A stretch of DNA of 64,000 bases from Silanimonas sp021297925 (GCA_027532825.1 JAPZTL010000002.1:1-64000); one strand, 5' to 3'. Positions 44,624 to 54,262 are shown, numbered from the stretch's first letter. Numbers and translations are program-made. The notes: generated from the letters alone by a model not told the origin.

Positions 44624-45691
44624 ATGCGCATCGGCATCCCCCGCGAAACCAAGACCCTCGAAGGCCGCGTCGCCCTCGTCCCGGCGGCCTGCGCCGACCT
44701 CGTCCGCCGCGGCCACGAGGTCTGGATCGAGAAGGACGCGGGCATCAAGAGCGGATTCTCGGATGCGCAGTACGAGGCGCTGGGCGTGCGGATCGCGCCG
44801 GACGCGGCCGCGCTCTATGAAAAGGCCGAGATGGTCGTGAAGGTGAAGGAGCCCATCGATGGAGACCTCAAGCACCTCCGCAAGGACCACCTGCTGTTCT
44901 GCTACCTGCATCTCGCCGCCGAGCCGGTGCTTACCCGCAGGCTGCTCGACATCGGCCTGACCGGCGTCGCCTTCGAGACGGTCGAACTCGACAACGGCGA
45001 CCTGCCGCTGCTGGCGCCTATGTCCATCATCGCTGGCCGGATCGGCATCCAGGTCGGCACGCACCTCCTGCACCAGCCGATGGGCGGCAAGGGCAAGCTG
45101 CTCGGCGGCCTGCCCTCGACCGAGCGCGGCAAGGTCGTCGTGTTCGGCGCGGGCATGGCCGGTGGCAACTCGGCGGCGTTGGCCGCGTCGGGCGGCGCGA
45201 ACGTCGTGGTGTTCGAGAAGCGCCAGGACCGCATGGCGGAGATGATGCGCCTCGGCGCCAACGTCACGGCCCTTTACCCCTACGAGGACGTGGTCGCCCG
45301 CGAGCTGGAGACCGCCGACATCGTCGTCGGCGCGGTGCTGGTCACCGGCGCCAAGGCGCCGCACGTGGTCACCCGGAAGATGATCCAGGGCATGGAGAAG
45401 GGCAGCGTGCTCGTCGACATCTCGGTCGACCAGGGCGGCTGCTTCGAGACCACCCGCGCCACGACTTGGAAGGAGCCGACCTATGTGGAGGAGGGCATCA
45501 TCCACTTCGCGGTGACCAACATGCCGGGCGCCGTGCCGCAGACCTCCTCGCAGGCGATCTGCGCGGCGATCCTGCCGTGGGTGCAGAAGCTGGCCTCGGG
45601 GACGTGGCGCGACAACGCGGCCCTGGTCCGCGGCATCAACGTCGAGGGCGGCAAGATCGTGCACCCGGCCCTGAAGGACATGGCCGTCTGA
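44624..45691 (+). CDS. ald: Alanine dehydrogenase
   Basis: A 355-residue NAD enzyme interconverting alanine with pyruvate and ammonia. N-terminal MRIGIPRETKTLEGRVALVPA and VKVKEPIDGDL (substrate lysines); Rossmann motif VVFGAGMAGGNSAAL; C-terminal SVDQGGCFETTRATTW and TNMPGAVPQTSSQAI. All are standard for Ald. A short GGAG (44612-44615) is 8 nt before the ATG. The long hairpin-bearing leader suggests regulation, possibly by amino-acid supply, though the sequence does not show the signal. Confidence 0.95.
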   Translation: MRIGIPRETKTLEGRVALVPAACADLVRRGHEVWIEKDAGIKSGFSDAQYEALGVRIAPDAAALYEKAEMVVKVKEPIDGDLKHLRKDHLLFCYLHLAAEPVLTRRLLDIGLTGVAFETVELDNGDLPLLAPMSIIAGRIGIQVGTHLLHQPMGGKGKLLGGLPSTERGKVVVFGAGMAGGNSAALAASGGANVVVFEKRQDRMAEMMRLGANVTALYPYEDVVARELETADIVVGAVLVTGAKAPHVVTRKMIQGMEKGSVLVDISVDQGGCFETTRATTWKEPTYVEEGIIHFAVTNMPGAVPQTSSQAICAAILPWVQKLASGTWRDNAALVRGINVEGGKIVHPALKDMAV

Positions 45692-45740
45692 GGCCCGCCC
45701 CGCGCTACACTCCCGGCCACACAGCGCCGGGAGTGGCAGC

Positions 45741-48056
45741 GTGCTGATGCAAGGCGTGGAGGGCAGGGCACTGGACCGTCGACAGAAGCTGTGGCGCGAG
45801 GTGGCGCTGGTGGTCGCGGCGCCGGTCCTGCTTTACCTCCTCGCCAGCCTGCTGAGCTATTCCGTTGCCGACCCCGGCTGGTCCCGGAACGGCAGCGTCA
45901 CCGGCGAGATCCAGAACTTCGGCGGTCCGGTCGGTGCCCACGTTGCCGACGTCATGTTCCTGCTGTTCGGCTGGATGGCCTACCTCCTGCCGTTCATGGT
46001 CGGTGGCGTCGCCTGGGTGGCCCTCTTCGGGCGCGGTGACGGCGACGGTGCATCGCTCGACTTCGGGCCGACGTTGCGCCTCGTCGGCATCGTCGGCCTG
46101 ATGGTGGCCGGCACGGGCCTCATGGCCCTGTGGTTCGGCAACGACAACGACCTCCCAGCCGGCGCCGGGGGCATGCTCGGCGGCCTCGTCGGGCACAGCA
46201 CGCGTGCCCTGTTCGGATCGTCCGGTGCCTTGCTCCTCCTGCTCGCCCTGGCGATCACGTCGGTGACGCTGGCGACCGGCCTGTCGTGGTTCGCGATCAT
46301 GGAATGGATCGGCGCGCGCGTCCTTGCGCTGCTGGTCCGCGCCCGCGAGGGGCGCCAGCAGGCGGCCGAGTGGCAGCGGACCCGTGCGATGCGCGAGGAG
46401 CGCGAGGAAGTCCGCAAGGTCGAGACGCAGAAGCGGGCCAAGCGCGAGCCGGTCAGGATCGAGGCGCCGGCCCCGGCGGTGGTCGAGAAGAGCGAGCGCG
46501 CCAAGCGGGAGCAGCAGATCCCCCTGTTCAACACCGTGCCGGAGGGCGGGGTGCCGCCGCTGTCCCTGCTCGACGAGCCCAAGGTGCAGGAGAAGGGGTA
46601 CAGCGAGGAAACGCTGGAGACGCTCTCGCGCCAGATCGAGTTCAAGCTGAAGGACTTCCGCATCGACGTGCAGGTGGTCGGCGCCTACCCGGGCCCGGTC
46701 ATCACCCGGTTCGAAATGGAACCCGCGCCCGGCGTGAAGGGCAGCCAGATCAGTTCGCTCGACAAGGACATCGCCCGCGGCCTGTCGGTGAAGTCGGTGC
46801 GCGTGGTCGACGTGATCCCCGGAAAATCGGTGGTGGGCCTCGAGATCCCGAACAGCAAGCGCGAGATGATCTTCCTCTCGGAACTGCTGCGCTCGAAGGA
46901 ATACGACAAGTCCGCGAGCCCGCTCACGCTCGCGCTGGGCAAGGACATCGCCGGCCGCCCCACCGTGGCTGATCTGGCCCGCATGCCCCACCTGCTGGTG
47001 GCCGGCACCACCGGCTCCGGCAAGTCGGTGGCGGTCAACGCGATGGTGCTGTCGCTGCTCTACAAGGCCTCCGCCAAGGACGTGCGGATGCTGATGATCG
47101 ACCCGAAGATGCTGGAGCTCTCGGTCTACCAGGGCATCCCGCACCTCCTCGCGCCGGTCGTCACCGACATGAAGGAAGCGGCCAACGGCCTGCGCTGGTG
47201 CGTGGCCGAGATGGAGCGCCGCTACAAGCTGATGAGCGCCGTCGGCGTGCGCAACCTCGCGGGCTTCAACCGCAAGGTCAAGGACGCGCAGGACGCCGGC
47301 CAGCCGCTGATGGACCCGCTGTTCAAGCCGAACCCCGAACTCGGCGAGACGCCCCGGCCGCTTGAGCCCTTGCCGTACATCGTCGTCTTCATCGACGAGT
47401 TCGCCGACATGATGATGATCGTCGGCAAGAAGGTGGAGGAGCTGATCGCCCGCCTCGCGCAGAAGGCCCGCGCCGCCGGCATCCACCTGATCCTCGCGAC
47501 GCAGCGCCCGTCGGTCGACGTCATCACCGGCCTGATCAAGGCCAACATCCCCACCCGCATCGCCTTCCAGGTCTCCAGCAAGATCGACTCGCGCACGATC
47601 CTCGACCAGTCCGGCGCCGAGACCCTTCTCGGCCACGGCGACATGCTCTACCTGCCGCCGGGCACGGCGCTGCCGGAGCGCGTGCACGGTGCCTTCGTCT
47701 CTGATGAGGAGGTGCACCGCGTCGTCGAGTTCCTCAAAGCACACGGCGGCGGCGCGGACTACGTCGAGGGCGTGCTCTCGGAAGTCCAGACCATGGCCGA
47801 CGGCAGCGTCATCGGCCCGACCGGCCTGCCCGAGGCCGCCAGCCCGGAGGACAGCGAGAACGACCCGCTCTACGACCAGGCGGTCGCCTTCGTCACCGAG
47901 AGCCGCAAGGCCTCGATCTCCTCGGTGCAGCGCCGCCTCAAGATCGGCTACAACCGTGCCGCCCGGCTGGTCGAGGCCATGGAACAGGCCGGCATCGTCT
48001 CGGCACCGGAGCACAACGGCGACCGCACCGTGATCGCGCCGCCGCCGCCGCGTTGA
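45741..48056 (+). CDS. ftsK: DNA translocase FtsK
   Basis: A 771-residue division-site protein that pumps DNA and activates XerCD. Four membrane segments in residues about 20-200; a charged linker (about 200-285, much shorter than in E. coli); RecA-like motor with Walker A GTTGSGKS at 422-429 and VFIDEFADMMM (Walker B), LATQRPSVDVITG; a C-terminal winged gamma domain (DPLYDQAVAFVTESRKASIS, then GYNRAARLVEAMEQAGIV) that reads KOPS. The GTG at 45741 has GGGAG 7 nt upstream; an ATG at 45747 is the alternative. A TACACT (45706-45711) is a possible -10. Confidence 0.97.
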   Translation: MLMQGVEGRALDRRQKLWREVALVVAAPVLLYLLASLLSYSVADPGWSRNGSVTGEIQNFGGPVGAHVADVMFLLFGWMAYLLPFMVGGVAWVALFGRGDGDGASLDFGPTLRLVGIVGLMVAGTGLMALWFGNDNDLPAGAGGMLGGLVGHSTRALFGSSGALLLLLALAITSVTLATGLSWFAIMEWIGARVLALLVRAREGRQQAAEWQRTRAMREEREEVRKVETQKRAKREPVRIEAPAPAVVEKSERAKREQQIPLFNTVPEGGVPPLSLLDEPKVQEKGYSEETLETLSRQIEFKLKDFRIDVQVVGAYPGPVITRFEMEPAPGVKGSQISSLDKDIARGLSVKSVRVVDVIPGKSVVGLEIPNSKREMIFLSELLRSKEYDKSASPLTLALGKDIAGRPTVADLARMPHLLVAGTTGSGKSVAVNAMVLSLLYKASAKDVRMLMIDPKMLELSVYQGIPHLLAPVVTDMKEAANGLRWCVAEMERRYKLMSAVGVRNLAGFNRKVKDAQDAGQPLMDPLFKPNPELGETPRPLEPLPYIVVFIDEFADMMMIVGKKVEELIARLAQKARAAGIHLILATQRPSVDVITGLIKANIPTRIAFQVSSKIDSRTILDQSGAETLLGHGDMLYLPPGTALPERVHGAFVSDEEVHRVVEFLKAHGGGADYVEGVLSEVQTMADGSVIGPTGLPEAASPEDSENDPLYDQAVAFVTESRKASISSVQRRLKIGYNRAARLVEAMEQAGIVSAPEHNGDRTVIAPPPPR

Positions 48057-48163
48057 TGGCCGGGAGCGTCGCCGTGCCGGTCGGCGTCGTCCTTGCACCC
48101 TCCATTCAGTCAGCCTGCGGAAGACTCCGCCCCATCCGAACCGCCGCGGCCCCGACCACGCCC

Positions 48164-48826
48164 ATGACGATGCCCCGACTCCACGCCGCCATCCTCGTCG
48201 TCCTCGCTCTTGTCCCCGCGCTGGCCCTCGCTGGCGGCCGCGCCGCGCTCGACCGCTTCTCGGAAGGTCTGCGCAGCTTGGACGGCCGCTTCGTCCAGCA
48301 GGTCCGCGATCCGCAGGGACAGCCCGGCGCGCGCAGCGAGGGGCGCATCGCGCTCCGGGCGCCGCGACAGTTCCGCTGGGAGTACCAGTCGCCCTACCAG
48401 CAACTGATCGTCGCCGACGGCGACCATGTGTGGATGTACGACCCGGACCTCGAACAGGTAACCGTGCGCGTGCAGAGCTACGAGGAGCAGACCAGCCCGC
48501 TGGCGGCGCTCATCGATCCGGGCGAGCTTGATCGCCAGTTCATGGTCAGCGACGGAGGGCGCGCCGATGGCCTCGACTGGGTGGCGCTGAAGGCCCGCAA
48601 GCCGGCCGAGTCGGCGGTGCAGAGCGCGCGCCTCGGTTTCGATGCGAACGGCCTCGGGGCCATGGTGTTCGAGGACCAGCTGGGCCAGCGCACCGAGGTC
48701 CGTTTCAGCGGTTGGACGCGGAATGGATCGCTGCCTGCCTCGTTGTTCCGCTTCGCCCCCCCCGAGGGCGTCGACGTGGTCGGCGAAACCCGTGACAGCG
48801 CCGAAGTGCGCCCGCTCGAGGAGTGA
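48164..48826 (+). CDS. lolA: Outer membrane lipoprotein carrier protein LolA
   Basis: A 220-residue periplasmic chaperone carrying lipoproteins to LolB. Signal peptide MTMPRLHAAILVVLALVPALALAGG; then RFSEGLRSLDGRFVQQV, ALRAPRQFRWEYQSPYQQLIVADGDHVWMYDPDLEQVTV, all typical of the hydrophobic cavity. Follows ftsK by about 107 nt and overlaps rarA (GTGA). The ftsK-lolA-rarA order is widely conserved. Confidence 0.97.
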   Translation: MTMPRLHAAILVVLALVPALALAGGRAALDRFSEGLRSLDGRFVQQVRDPQGQPGARSEGRIALRAPRQFRWEYQSPYQQLIVADGDHVWMYDPDLEQVTVRVQSYEEQTSPLAALIDPGELDRQFMVSDGGRADGLDWVALKARKPAESAVQSARLGFDANGLGAMVFEDQLGQRTEVRFSGWTRNGSLPASLFRFAPPEGVDVVGETRDSAEVRPLEE

Positions 48827-50148
48827 GCCCCTCGATGGCCGCCTCGGCGCCAATGGCCGAGCGCATGCGGCCGCGCGAACTCGACGAAGTCATCGGCCAG
48901 CGCCGCCTGCTCGCGCCGAACGCCGCCCTGCGCCGCGCGCTCGAGGCCGGTCGCGTGCACTCGATGATCCTGTGGGGCCCGCCCGGTTGCGGCAAGACCA
49001 CGCTGGCGCGCCTCGTCGCCACGCGAGCGAACGCCCGGTTCATCGCCATCTCGGCGGTGATGAGCGGCCTGCCCGAGGTGCGGAAGGTGCTGGCCGAGGC
49101 CGCCGACGCCTTCGCACGCGGCGAACGCACCGTGCTCTTCGTCGACGAGGTGCATCGCTTCAACAAGACGCAGCAGGACGCCTTCCTGCCGCACATTGAG
49201 GCCGGCCACATCGTTTTCATCGGCGCCACCACCGAGAACCCGAGCTTCGAATTGAACTCCGCGCTGCTCTCGCGCTGCCGAGTGCACGTGCTCGAAGCGG
49301 TGTCGGCCGCCGATATCGCCGAGGCGCTGCGTCGGGCCCTCGACGACGCCGAGCGGGGCCTCGGCGGCCTCGGGCTTTCGGTGGACGACGAGGCCCTCGC
49401 CAGCATCGCACAGGCGGCGGATGGCGATGTGCGCCGTGCACTGACCCTGCTGGAAATCGCCGCGGAGGTGGCCGACGACGGCCGCATCGATGCCGCGACG
49501 CTCTCGCAGGTGCTGGCCGATCGGACGCGTCGTTTCGACAAGCAGGGCGAGCAGTTCTACGACCAGATCTCCGCCCTGCACAAATCGGTGCGCAGCTCCG
49601 ATCCCGACGCCGCCCTGTACTGGCTGGCGCGGATGATCGACGGCGGCTGCGACCCGGCCTACCTCGCACGCCGGCTGACGCGCATGGCCGTCGAGGACAT
49701 CGGCCTGGCCGATCCGCGCGCCCTCGACATGGCCATCAGTGCCTGGGAGGCCTTCGACCGCCTCGGGGCGCCGGAAGGCGAACTGGCGCTGGCGCAACTG
49801 ACGCTCTACCTCGCCAGCTGCGCGAAGAGCAACGCCGGTTACGTCGCGTGGAAGGCCGCGCGCGCGGACGTTGAATCGCACGGCACGCTCGAGGTGCCGA
49901 TGCACCTCCGGAATGCGCCGACCACCCTGATGAAGGGCCTCGGCTATGGCAGGGGCTACCAGTACGACCCCGACGTGGCCGGTGGCGTGGCCCTCGGCCA
50001 GGTCTGCCTGCCGGACGCGCTCGAAGGCCGGGTCTACTACCGCCCGGTCGCCCGTGGCATGGAGATCAAGCTGAAGGAAAAGCTCGACGCCTTGCGCGAG
50101 GCGCGCACCGCGGCGCGAGCCGCTGGGTCGAAGGCGTCCGACGCATGA
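48823..50148 (+). CDS. rarA: Replication-associated recombination protein RarA
   Basis: A 441-residue AAA+ ATPase acting at stalled forks. RPRELDEVIGQRRLL, Walker A GPPGCGKTTLARL (about residue 51), Walker B TVLFVDEVHRFNKTQQDAFLPHIE, sensor IGATTENPSFELNSALLSRC, and the C-terminal tetramer domain with ALHKSVRSSDPDAALYWLARMI. The start may be the GTG at 48823 (overlapping lolA stop) or the ATG at 48835 (437 residues); the ribosome site does not decide. Ends in an ATGA overlap with crcB. Confidence 0.96.
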   Translation: MSPSMAASAPMAERMRPRELDEVIGQRRLLAPNAALRRALEAGRVHSMILWGPPGCGKTTLARLVATRANARFIAISAVMSGLPEVRKVLAEAADAFARGERTVLFVDEVHRFNKTQQDAFLPHIEAGHIVFIGATTENPSFELNSALLSRCRVHVLEAVSAADIAEALRRALDDAERGLGGLGLSVDDEALASIAQAADGDVRRALTLLEIAAEVADDGRIDAATLSQVLADRTRRFDKQGEQFYDQISALHKSVRSSDPDAALYWLARMIDGGCDPAYLARRLTRMAVEDIGLADPRALDMAISAWEAFDRLGAPEGELALAQLTLYLASCAKSNAGYVAWKAARADVESHGTLEVPMHLRNAPTTLMKGLGYGRGYQYDPDVAGGVALGQVCLPDALEGRVYYRPVARGMEIKLKEKLDALREARTAARAAGSKASDA

Positions 50149-50543
50149 ACCCCGCGCATCTGCTGCTCGCGATGGTGGGAGGCGCCCTTGGCGCGGGACT
50201 CCGGTACTGGCTTGGCGCCTCCTTGCTGGCGCGGATGTCCGAGGGGATGCCCTGGGGCACCCTGGCGGCGAATCTGGGAGGAAGCTTCCTCGCCGGCCTG
50301 CTGTTTGCCGTGCTGGCCGGTCGTGGCCCGGCCGGCGAGGCGATGCGGGCCTTGCTGATCGTCGGGATCATGGGCGGGCTGACGACGTATTCCGCCCTGA
50401 TGCTCGAGCTCATGGCCCTCGGAAAGGCCGGACAGGTCGAACGTGCCCTGGCGTACCTGGCGGTGACGATTGTCGGTGGTCTGCTGCTGGTCTGGGCTGG
50501 CCTTCGTCTCGGCCCGCTCCTGCGGGGTCCGGTCCCGGGCTGA
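50145..50543 (+). CDS. crcB: Fluoride channel CrcB/Fluc
   Basis: A 132-residue inner-membrane fluoride exporter with four hydrophobic segments. Diagnostic parts are GGALGAGLRYWLG, GTLAANLGGSFLAGLL (the conserved Asn) and GIMGGLTTYSALMLE (TMS3 break and Ser/Thr track). Length normal; dimers form dual-topology channels. Overlaps rarA by 4 nt. No fluoride riboswitch was seen, and none would fit within the overlap. In E. coli and many others it is also single-copy near housekeeping genes. Confidence 0.95.
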   Translation: MNPAHLLLAMVGGALGAGLRYWLGASLLARMSEGMPWGTLAANLGGSFLAGLLFAVLAGRGPAGEAMRALLIVGIMGGLTTYSALMLELMALGKAGQVERALAYLAVTIVGGLLLVWAGLRLGPLLRGPVPG

Positions 50544-50640
50544 GGCCCCATCCTGCGGCGGCAGGGTTACGATGGCGCCGGGGCGCGGGGGGCGGCGATA
50601 ATCGGGCCCTACGCGTTGGGGCGCTGCCCCGGAGACACCG

Positions 50641-51918
50641 ATGCTGGACCCGACCCTGCTGCGCGCCGAGCTGGCCGCCACCGCCGAACGCCTCAAGACC
50701 ACGCGCGGCTTCGTGATCGACGTCGCCTCGCTGCAGGCCATCGAGGCCGAGCGCAAGCAGATCCAGGTCCGCACGCAGGAACTGCAGAACCTGCGGAACA
50801 CCCGCAGCAAGGCCATCGGCATGGCCAAGGCGAAGGGCGAGGACGTCGCCCCACTGATGGCGGAGGTGGCGTCGATCGGACAGGAGCTGCAGGACTCGGA
50901 GCGGCGTCTGGACGTCATCCGCGAAGCGATCGACCAGATCGCCGCTGGCATCCCCAACCTGCCGGACGCGTCCGTGCCGCTGGGTAGCGACGAAGCCGGC
51001 AACGTCGAGCAGCACTGCTGGGGCACGCCGCGCACCTTCGATTTCGCGGTCAAGGACCACGTCGAACTCGGCGCCCGCGACGGCCTGCTCGACGGCGACG
51101 CCGGCGCCAAGCTGAGCGGATCCCGTTTCACCGTGCTGCGCGGCGGCGTTGCCCGCCTGCATCGCGCGCTGGCGCAGTTCATGCTCGACCTGCACACCCG
51201 CGAGCACGGCTGCCTCGAAGTGAATGTGCCGCTGATCGTCAATGCCGACAGCATGTATGGCACGGGCAACTTCCCCAAGTTCGTCGACGACGCGTTCGAG
51301 ACGACCGTAGGCGAGGGCAAGCGCTACCTGATCCCGACCTCGGAAGTCTCGCTGACCAACCTCGTCCGCGACGAGATCGTCGATGTGTCGGTGCTTCCGA
51401 TGCGCCTCACCGCCCACTCGATGTGCTTTCGCGCCGAGGCCGGCAGTGGCGGCCGCGACGTGCGCGGCATGATCCGCCAGCACCAGTTCGAGAAGGTCGA
51501 ACTCGTCACCATCGCCACGCCCGAGCAGAGCGCCGAAGAACACGAGCGCATGACCCGCAACGCCGAGGTGGTGCTGGAAAAGCTCGGCCTGCCGTACCGC
51601 CGGATGCTGCTGTGCACCGGCGACATGGGCTTCTCGGCCACCAAGACCTACGACCTCGAGGTCTGGCTGCCGAGCCAGGCCACCTACCGCGAGATCAGCT
51701 CCTGCTCGAACTGCGGCGATTTCCAGGCCCGCCGCATGCAGGCGCGCTTCCGCAACCCGGCCACCGGCAAGCCCGAGCTGGTGCACACGCTCAACGGTTC
51801 GGGCGTGGCCGTGGGCCGTGCCCTGATCGCGGTGATGGAGAACCACCAGAACGCCGATGGCAGCATCACGGTGCCAGAGGTCCTTCGCCCTTACATGGGT
51901 GGCACGGAGCGCGTTTGA
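50641..51918 (+). CDS. serS: Seryl-tRNA synthetase
   Basis: A 425-residue class II enzyme. The N-terminal tRNA-binding coiled coil covers about 30-105; class II motif 2 is in FRAEAGSGGRDVRGMIRQHQF and motif 3 in LNGSGVAVGRALIAVMENH. Also LTNLVRDEI and GDMGFSATKTYDLEVWLP. GGAGACACCG precedes the ATG. GATAAT (50597-50602) is a good -10. One of its substrates, tRNA-Ser(TGA), lies about 960 nt downstream. Confidence 0.98.
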   Translation: MLDPTLLRAELAATAERLKTTRGFVIDVASLQAIEAERKQIQVRTQELQNLRNTRSKAIGMAKAKGEDVAPLMAEVASIGQELQDSERRLDVIREAIDQIAAGIPNLPDASVPLGSDEAGNVEQHCWGTPRTFDFAVKDHVELGARDGLLDGDAGAKLSGSRFTVLRGGVARLHRALAQFMLDLHTREHGCLEVNVPLIVNADSMYGTGNFPKFVDDAFETTVGEGKRYLIPTSEVSLTNLVRDEIVDVSVLPMRLTAHSMCFRAEAGSGGRDVRGMIRQHQFEKVELVTIATPEQSAEEHERMTRNAEVVLEKLGLPYRRMLLCTGDMGFSATKTYDLEVWLPSQATYREISSCSNCGDFQARRMQARFRNPATGKPELVHTLNGSGVAVGRALIAVMENHQNADGSITVPEVLRPYMGGTERV

Positions 51919-52841
51919 ACGCCGGAGGGCTGGATCTCAACGACCTGAAGCTGTTCGCCCTCGTCGTCGAGCACGGCGGCTATGCCGCCGCCGAGCGCGC
52001 CTCCGGCGTGCCGAAGTCGCGGCTGTCGCGGCGCATCGCGCAGCTCGAGCAGGACTTCGGCGTCCGACTGATCCAGCGCTCGACCCGCAAGTTCGCCGTT
52101 ACCGAGGTGGGCCTCAACGTGCACCGCCATGCCCAGGCCATGCTCGCGCAGGCGCAGGCCGCGGCGGAAGCGGTGCAGGTGCTGAGCGCCGAGCCGCGCG
52201 GCGTCGTCCGCCTGAGCTGCCCGGTCTCGCTCTCGCAGCGGTTGCTCTCGCGGGTGGTGCCGGGCTTCCTGATCCAGCACCCGAAGGTGCGCCTGCAGGT
52301 CCACGTCGCCAACCGCCGGGTGGATGTGATCGAGGAAGGCTTCGACGTCGCGCTCCGCGTGCGCACAAGACTCGACACCGATGGCGAACTCGCGATGCGC
52401 CGCTTCGGCGAGTTCCGAGAACTGCTGGTCGCCAGCCCGATCTATCTGGCCCGCCACGGTCGTCCGGTCGACCCCGAGGCGCTGGCGGACCACGTCACGC
52501 TGAGCATGCGCGAGGACGAGGCGCGCCAGACCTGGGAACTGCATGGTCCCGGCGGCGAGGTGCGGAAGGTCGAGATCAAGCCCCGCTTGATGGCTCTCGA
52601 TTTCCCGTTGCTGCTCGAGGCGGCGACGGCGGGCATCGGCATCGCGCTGGTGCCGGAAGCCGTCTGCGTCGACGCCGTGCGCGCCGGACGCCTCGAAGTG
52701 GTGATGCCGGATTGGAGCCTCCAGCAGGGCATCTTCCATGCCGTCTTCCCATCTCGGCGTGGCCAGCTACCCGCCGTGCGAGCCCTGATCGACCACATGG
52801 CCGCCGAGTTCCCGCGGTTGATGGTGGAGTCGCGGCTCTGA
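51915..52841 (+). CDS. LysR-family transcription regulator
   Basis: A 308-residue regulator with the normal layout: winged helix in residues about 7-65 (LNDLKLFALVVEHGGYAAAERASGVPKSRLSRRIAQLE) and a two-lobed effector domain (VRLSCPVSLSQRLLSRVVPGFL, FDVALRVRTRLD, GIGIALVPEAVC). The start is unclear; I use TTG at 51915, which overlaps the serS stop (TTGA) and is the most upstream codon that keeps the domain intact; no ATG or GTG lies nearby. Being joined to serS, it has no divergent target gene here. Target unknown; the VRVR-type effector loop resembles quinone/LTTR aromatic regulators only loosely. Confidence 0.88.
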   Translation: MNAGGLDLNDLKLFALVVEHGGYAAAERASGVPKSRLSRRIAQLEQDFGVRLIQRSTRKFAVTEVGLNVHRHAQAMLAQAQAAAEAVQVLSAEPRGVVRLSCPVSLSQRLLSRVVPGFLIQHPKVRLQVHVANRRVDVIEEGFDVALRVRTRLDTDGELAMRRFGEFRELLVASPIYLARHGRPVDPEALADHVTLSMREDEARQTWELHGPGGEVRKVEIKPRLMALDFPLLLEAATAGIGIALVPEAVCVDAVRAGRLEVVMPDWSLQQGIFHAVFPSRRGQLPAVRALIDHMAAEFPRLMVESRL

Positions 52842-52880
52842 TCGCCCGACCCGTCGCGAGGCGCTAGACTTCGCCAGCAG

Positions 52881-52970
52881 GGAGAGGTGGCCGAGTGGTT
52901 TAAGGCAGCGGTCTTGAAAACCGCCGAAGGGTAAAACCTTCCGTGGGTTCGAATCCCACTCTCTCCGCCA
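52881..52970 (+). tRNA. tRNA-Ser (TGA)
   Basis: A 90-nt class II tRNA: GGAGAGG pairs with TCTCTCC, the anticodon stem GCGGT/ACCGC holds CTTGAAA with TGA at 52915-52917, the long variable arm follows, then the T-loop GGTTCGAATCCC, G73 and encoded CCA. TAGACT (52865-52870) is a possible -10. Confidence 0.97.
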
Positions 52971-53045
52971 TCCCGGGGCCTTCGCGACGGAGGGCCCGCG
53001 GGGATTCCCGATCACGCCGTGCCGACGGATCACAAGGGGGCAGGC

Positions 53046-53447
53046 ATGGAGTACCGCTTCGAGCAGCGCGGGCGACGGCCGATCGTCGCCGTGGCCGCGA
53101 TCCTGGGTGCTGGCATGGCCGCGATCGGGATGGCCCATGCTGCGCCCTGGTACTTCACCGCGACGGCGGGTGTCTCGACCCTCATGGCCGCCGCGATTTT
53201 CCTGCGCGATCGCCGAAGCGGCCTGCTTCTCGAAGGCGGGCGACTGACGCTGTTCAGGGGCGCATGGCGCCGGGCCATCGATGTCGGAACGATCCGCCGC
53301 GTCCGAATCACCCGATGGTCGGAAGGCCAACCCAGCGTCTGGCTCGATGTCGATGACGCCCCTCCCTATCGACTCCCCGGCGAGTGCTTCGGATCGGCCG
53401 AGGCCCTTGGGCGCGTCTTCCGGCAGCGCGGCATTCCGGTCGAGTGA
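53046..53447 (+). CDS. Small membrane protein of unknown function
   Basis: A 133-residue protein that I do not recognise. Two hydrophobic segments (about 17-35 and 40-58, IVAVAAILGAGMAAIG and TAGVSTLMAAAIFL) separated by a short loop are followed by a cytoplasmic part of about 75 residues with strand-like stretches (GLLLEGGRLTLFRG, IRRVRITRW), as in small PH-like membrane proteins. ATG 53046 has AAGGGGG 5 nt upstream; a GTG at 53019 is less likely. It lies 17 nt before the next membrane protein gene and probably shares its transcript. Confidence 0.6.
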   Translation: MEYRFEQRGRRPIVAVAAILGAGMAAIGMAHAAPWYFTATAGVSTLMAAAIFLRDRRSGLLLEGGRLTLFRGAWRRAIDVGTIRRVRITRWSEGQPSVWLDVDDAPPYRLPGECFGSAEALGRVFRQRGIPVE

Positions 53448-53464
53448 CGGCGCGGTACGGCACG

Positions 53465-54262
53465 ATGGAACCCCTGATTCTTCCCCTGATCCTCGTCGTT
53501 CATGCCCTGCTGGTCTTCGCGCCGGCCGTGTCCATGTGGTTCGCGATGTCGCGACAGGCCCCGGGCAAGAGGCGCTGGCTCGCGATGGTGCTGGCGTTGA
53601 CCGGCCCACTCGTCGCCGCCTACCTGCTGGTCGTCATCGCTTGGCTGCCTTCCTACTCCGGCGAGTGCGGCGGCTGGCTCGGTGAGACCAGCCCCTGCAA
53701 CGGTTTCGGCCAGTACGTGACCGAAACCCTGTACTGGGCCGCGATGGGCCTGGCCGTGCCCGCCGTCGTCGGCCTCGGGAACGGCGTCGGCGTGCTCCTC
53801 CTGAGGTGGCTTTTCGTCGATCGCGGACGGGCGTCGGCTTCTTCGCTCGCGGGTGGTGCCCCGTCGTTCCTCGTGATCCAGTCCGACGCCTTCGCCGTTC
53901 TCTGCGGCGCACCCGCCGACCCACGGCGGATGACCGCGCTTGCGATGCGCCACCATCGTGGGGCCGTCTGTCTGGGCCGCGGGGGCGAGGTCTTCACCCT
54001 CGTGGAGGTCAACCCGCTTCACGTCGTGACCCTGCTCGACCGCCTGCTGCCTTGGCGCAAGGTGCCGGCACGCCTCGTCGGCCAGCCCGGGCCGGACATG
54101 TCGCTCGAGGACGTGCGCGCCCGGCTGCTTGCGATCCTGCAGAGGGACAGCAGCATCGCAGACTTCCTCGCGATGCCGGCCGATGCCGCCATCGCCCGGC
54201 TGGAGCGGGCGCAATCGCCGGCCGAACTGATCGACGCCGCGGACGCCATCACCCGGGGCTAG
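53465..54262 (+). CDS. Membrane protein of unknown function
   Basis: A 265-residue protein that I do not recognise. Three hydrophobic segments lie in the first 120 residues (LILPLILVVHALLVFAPAV, WLAMVLALTGPLVAAYLLVV, TLYWAAMGLAVPAVVGL). Between segments two and three a loop with paired cysteines (GECGGWLGETSPCNG) may form a disulfide. The soluble C-terminal half (about 125-265) is Leu- and Arg-rich and contains LRWLFVDRG and EDVRARLLAILQRDSS. No catalytic motif seen. Together with 53046 it forms a two-gene unit upstream of the response regulator. Confidence 0.6.
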   Translation: MEPLILPLILVVHALLVFAPAVSMWFAMSRQAPGKRRWLAMVLALTGPLVAAYLLVVIAWLPSYSGECGGWLGETSPCNGFGQYVTETLYWAAMGLAVPAVVGLGNGVGVLLLRWLFVDRGRASASSLAGGAPSFLVIQSDAFAVLCGAPADPRRMTALAMRHHRGAVCLGRGGEVFTLVEVNPLHVVTLLDRLLPWRKVPARLVGQPGPDMSLEDVRARLLAILQRDSSIADFLAMPADAAIARLERAQSPAELIDAADAITRG

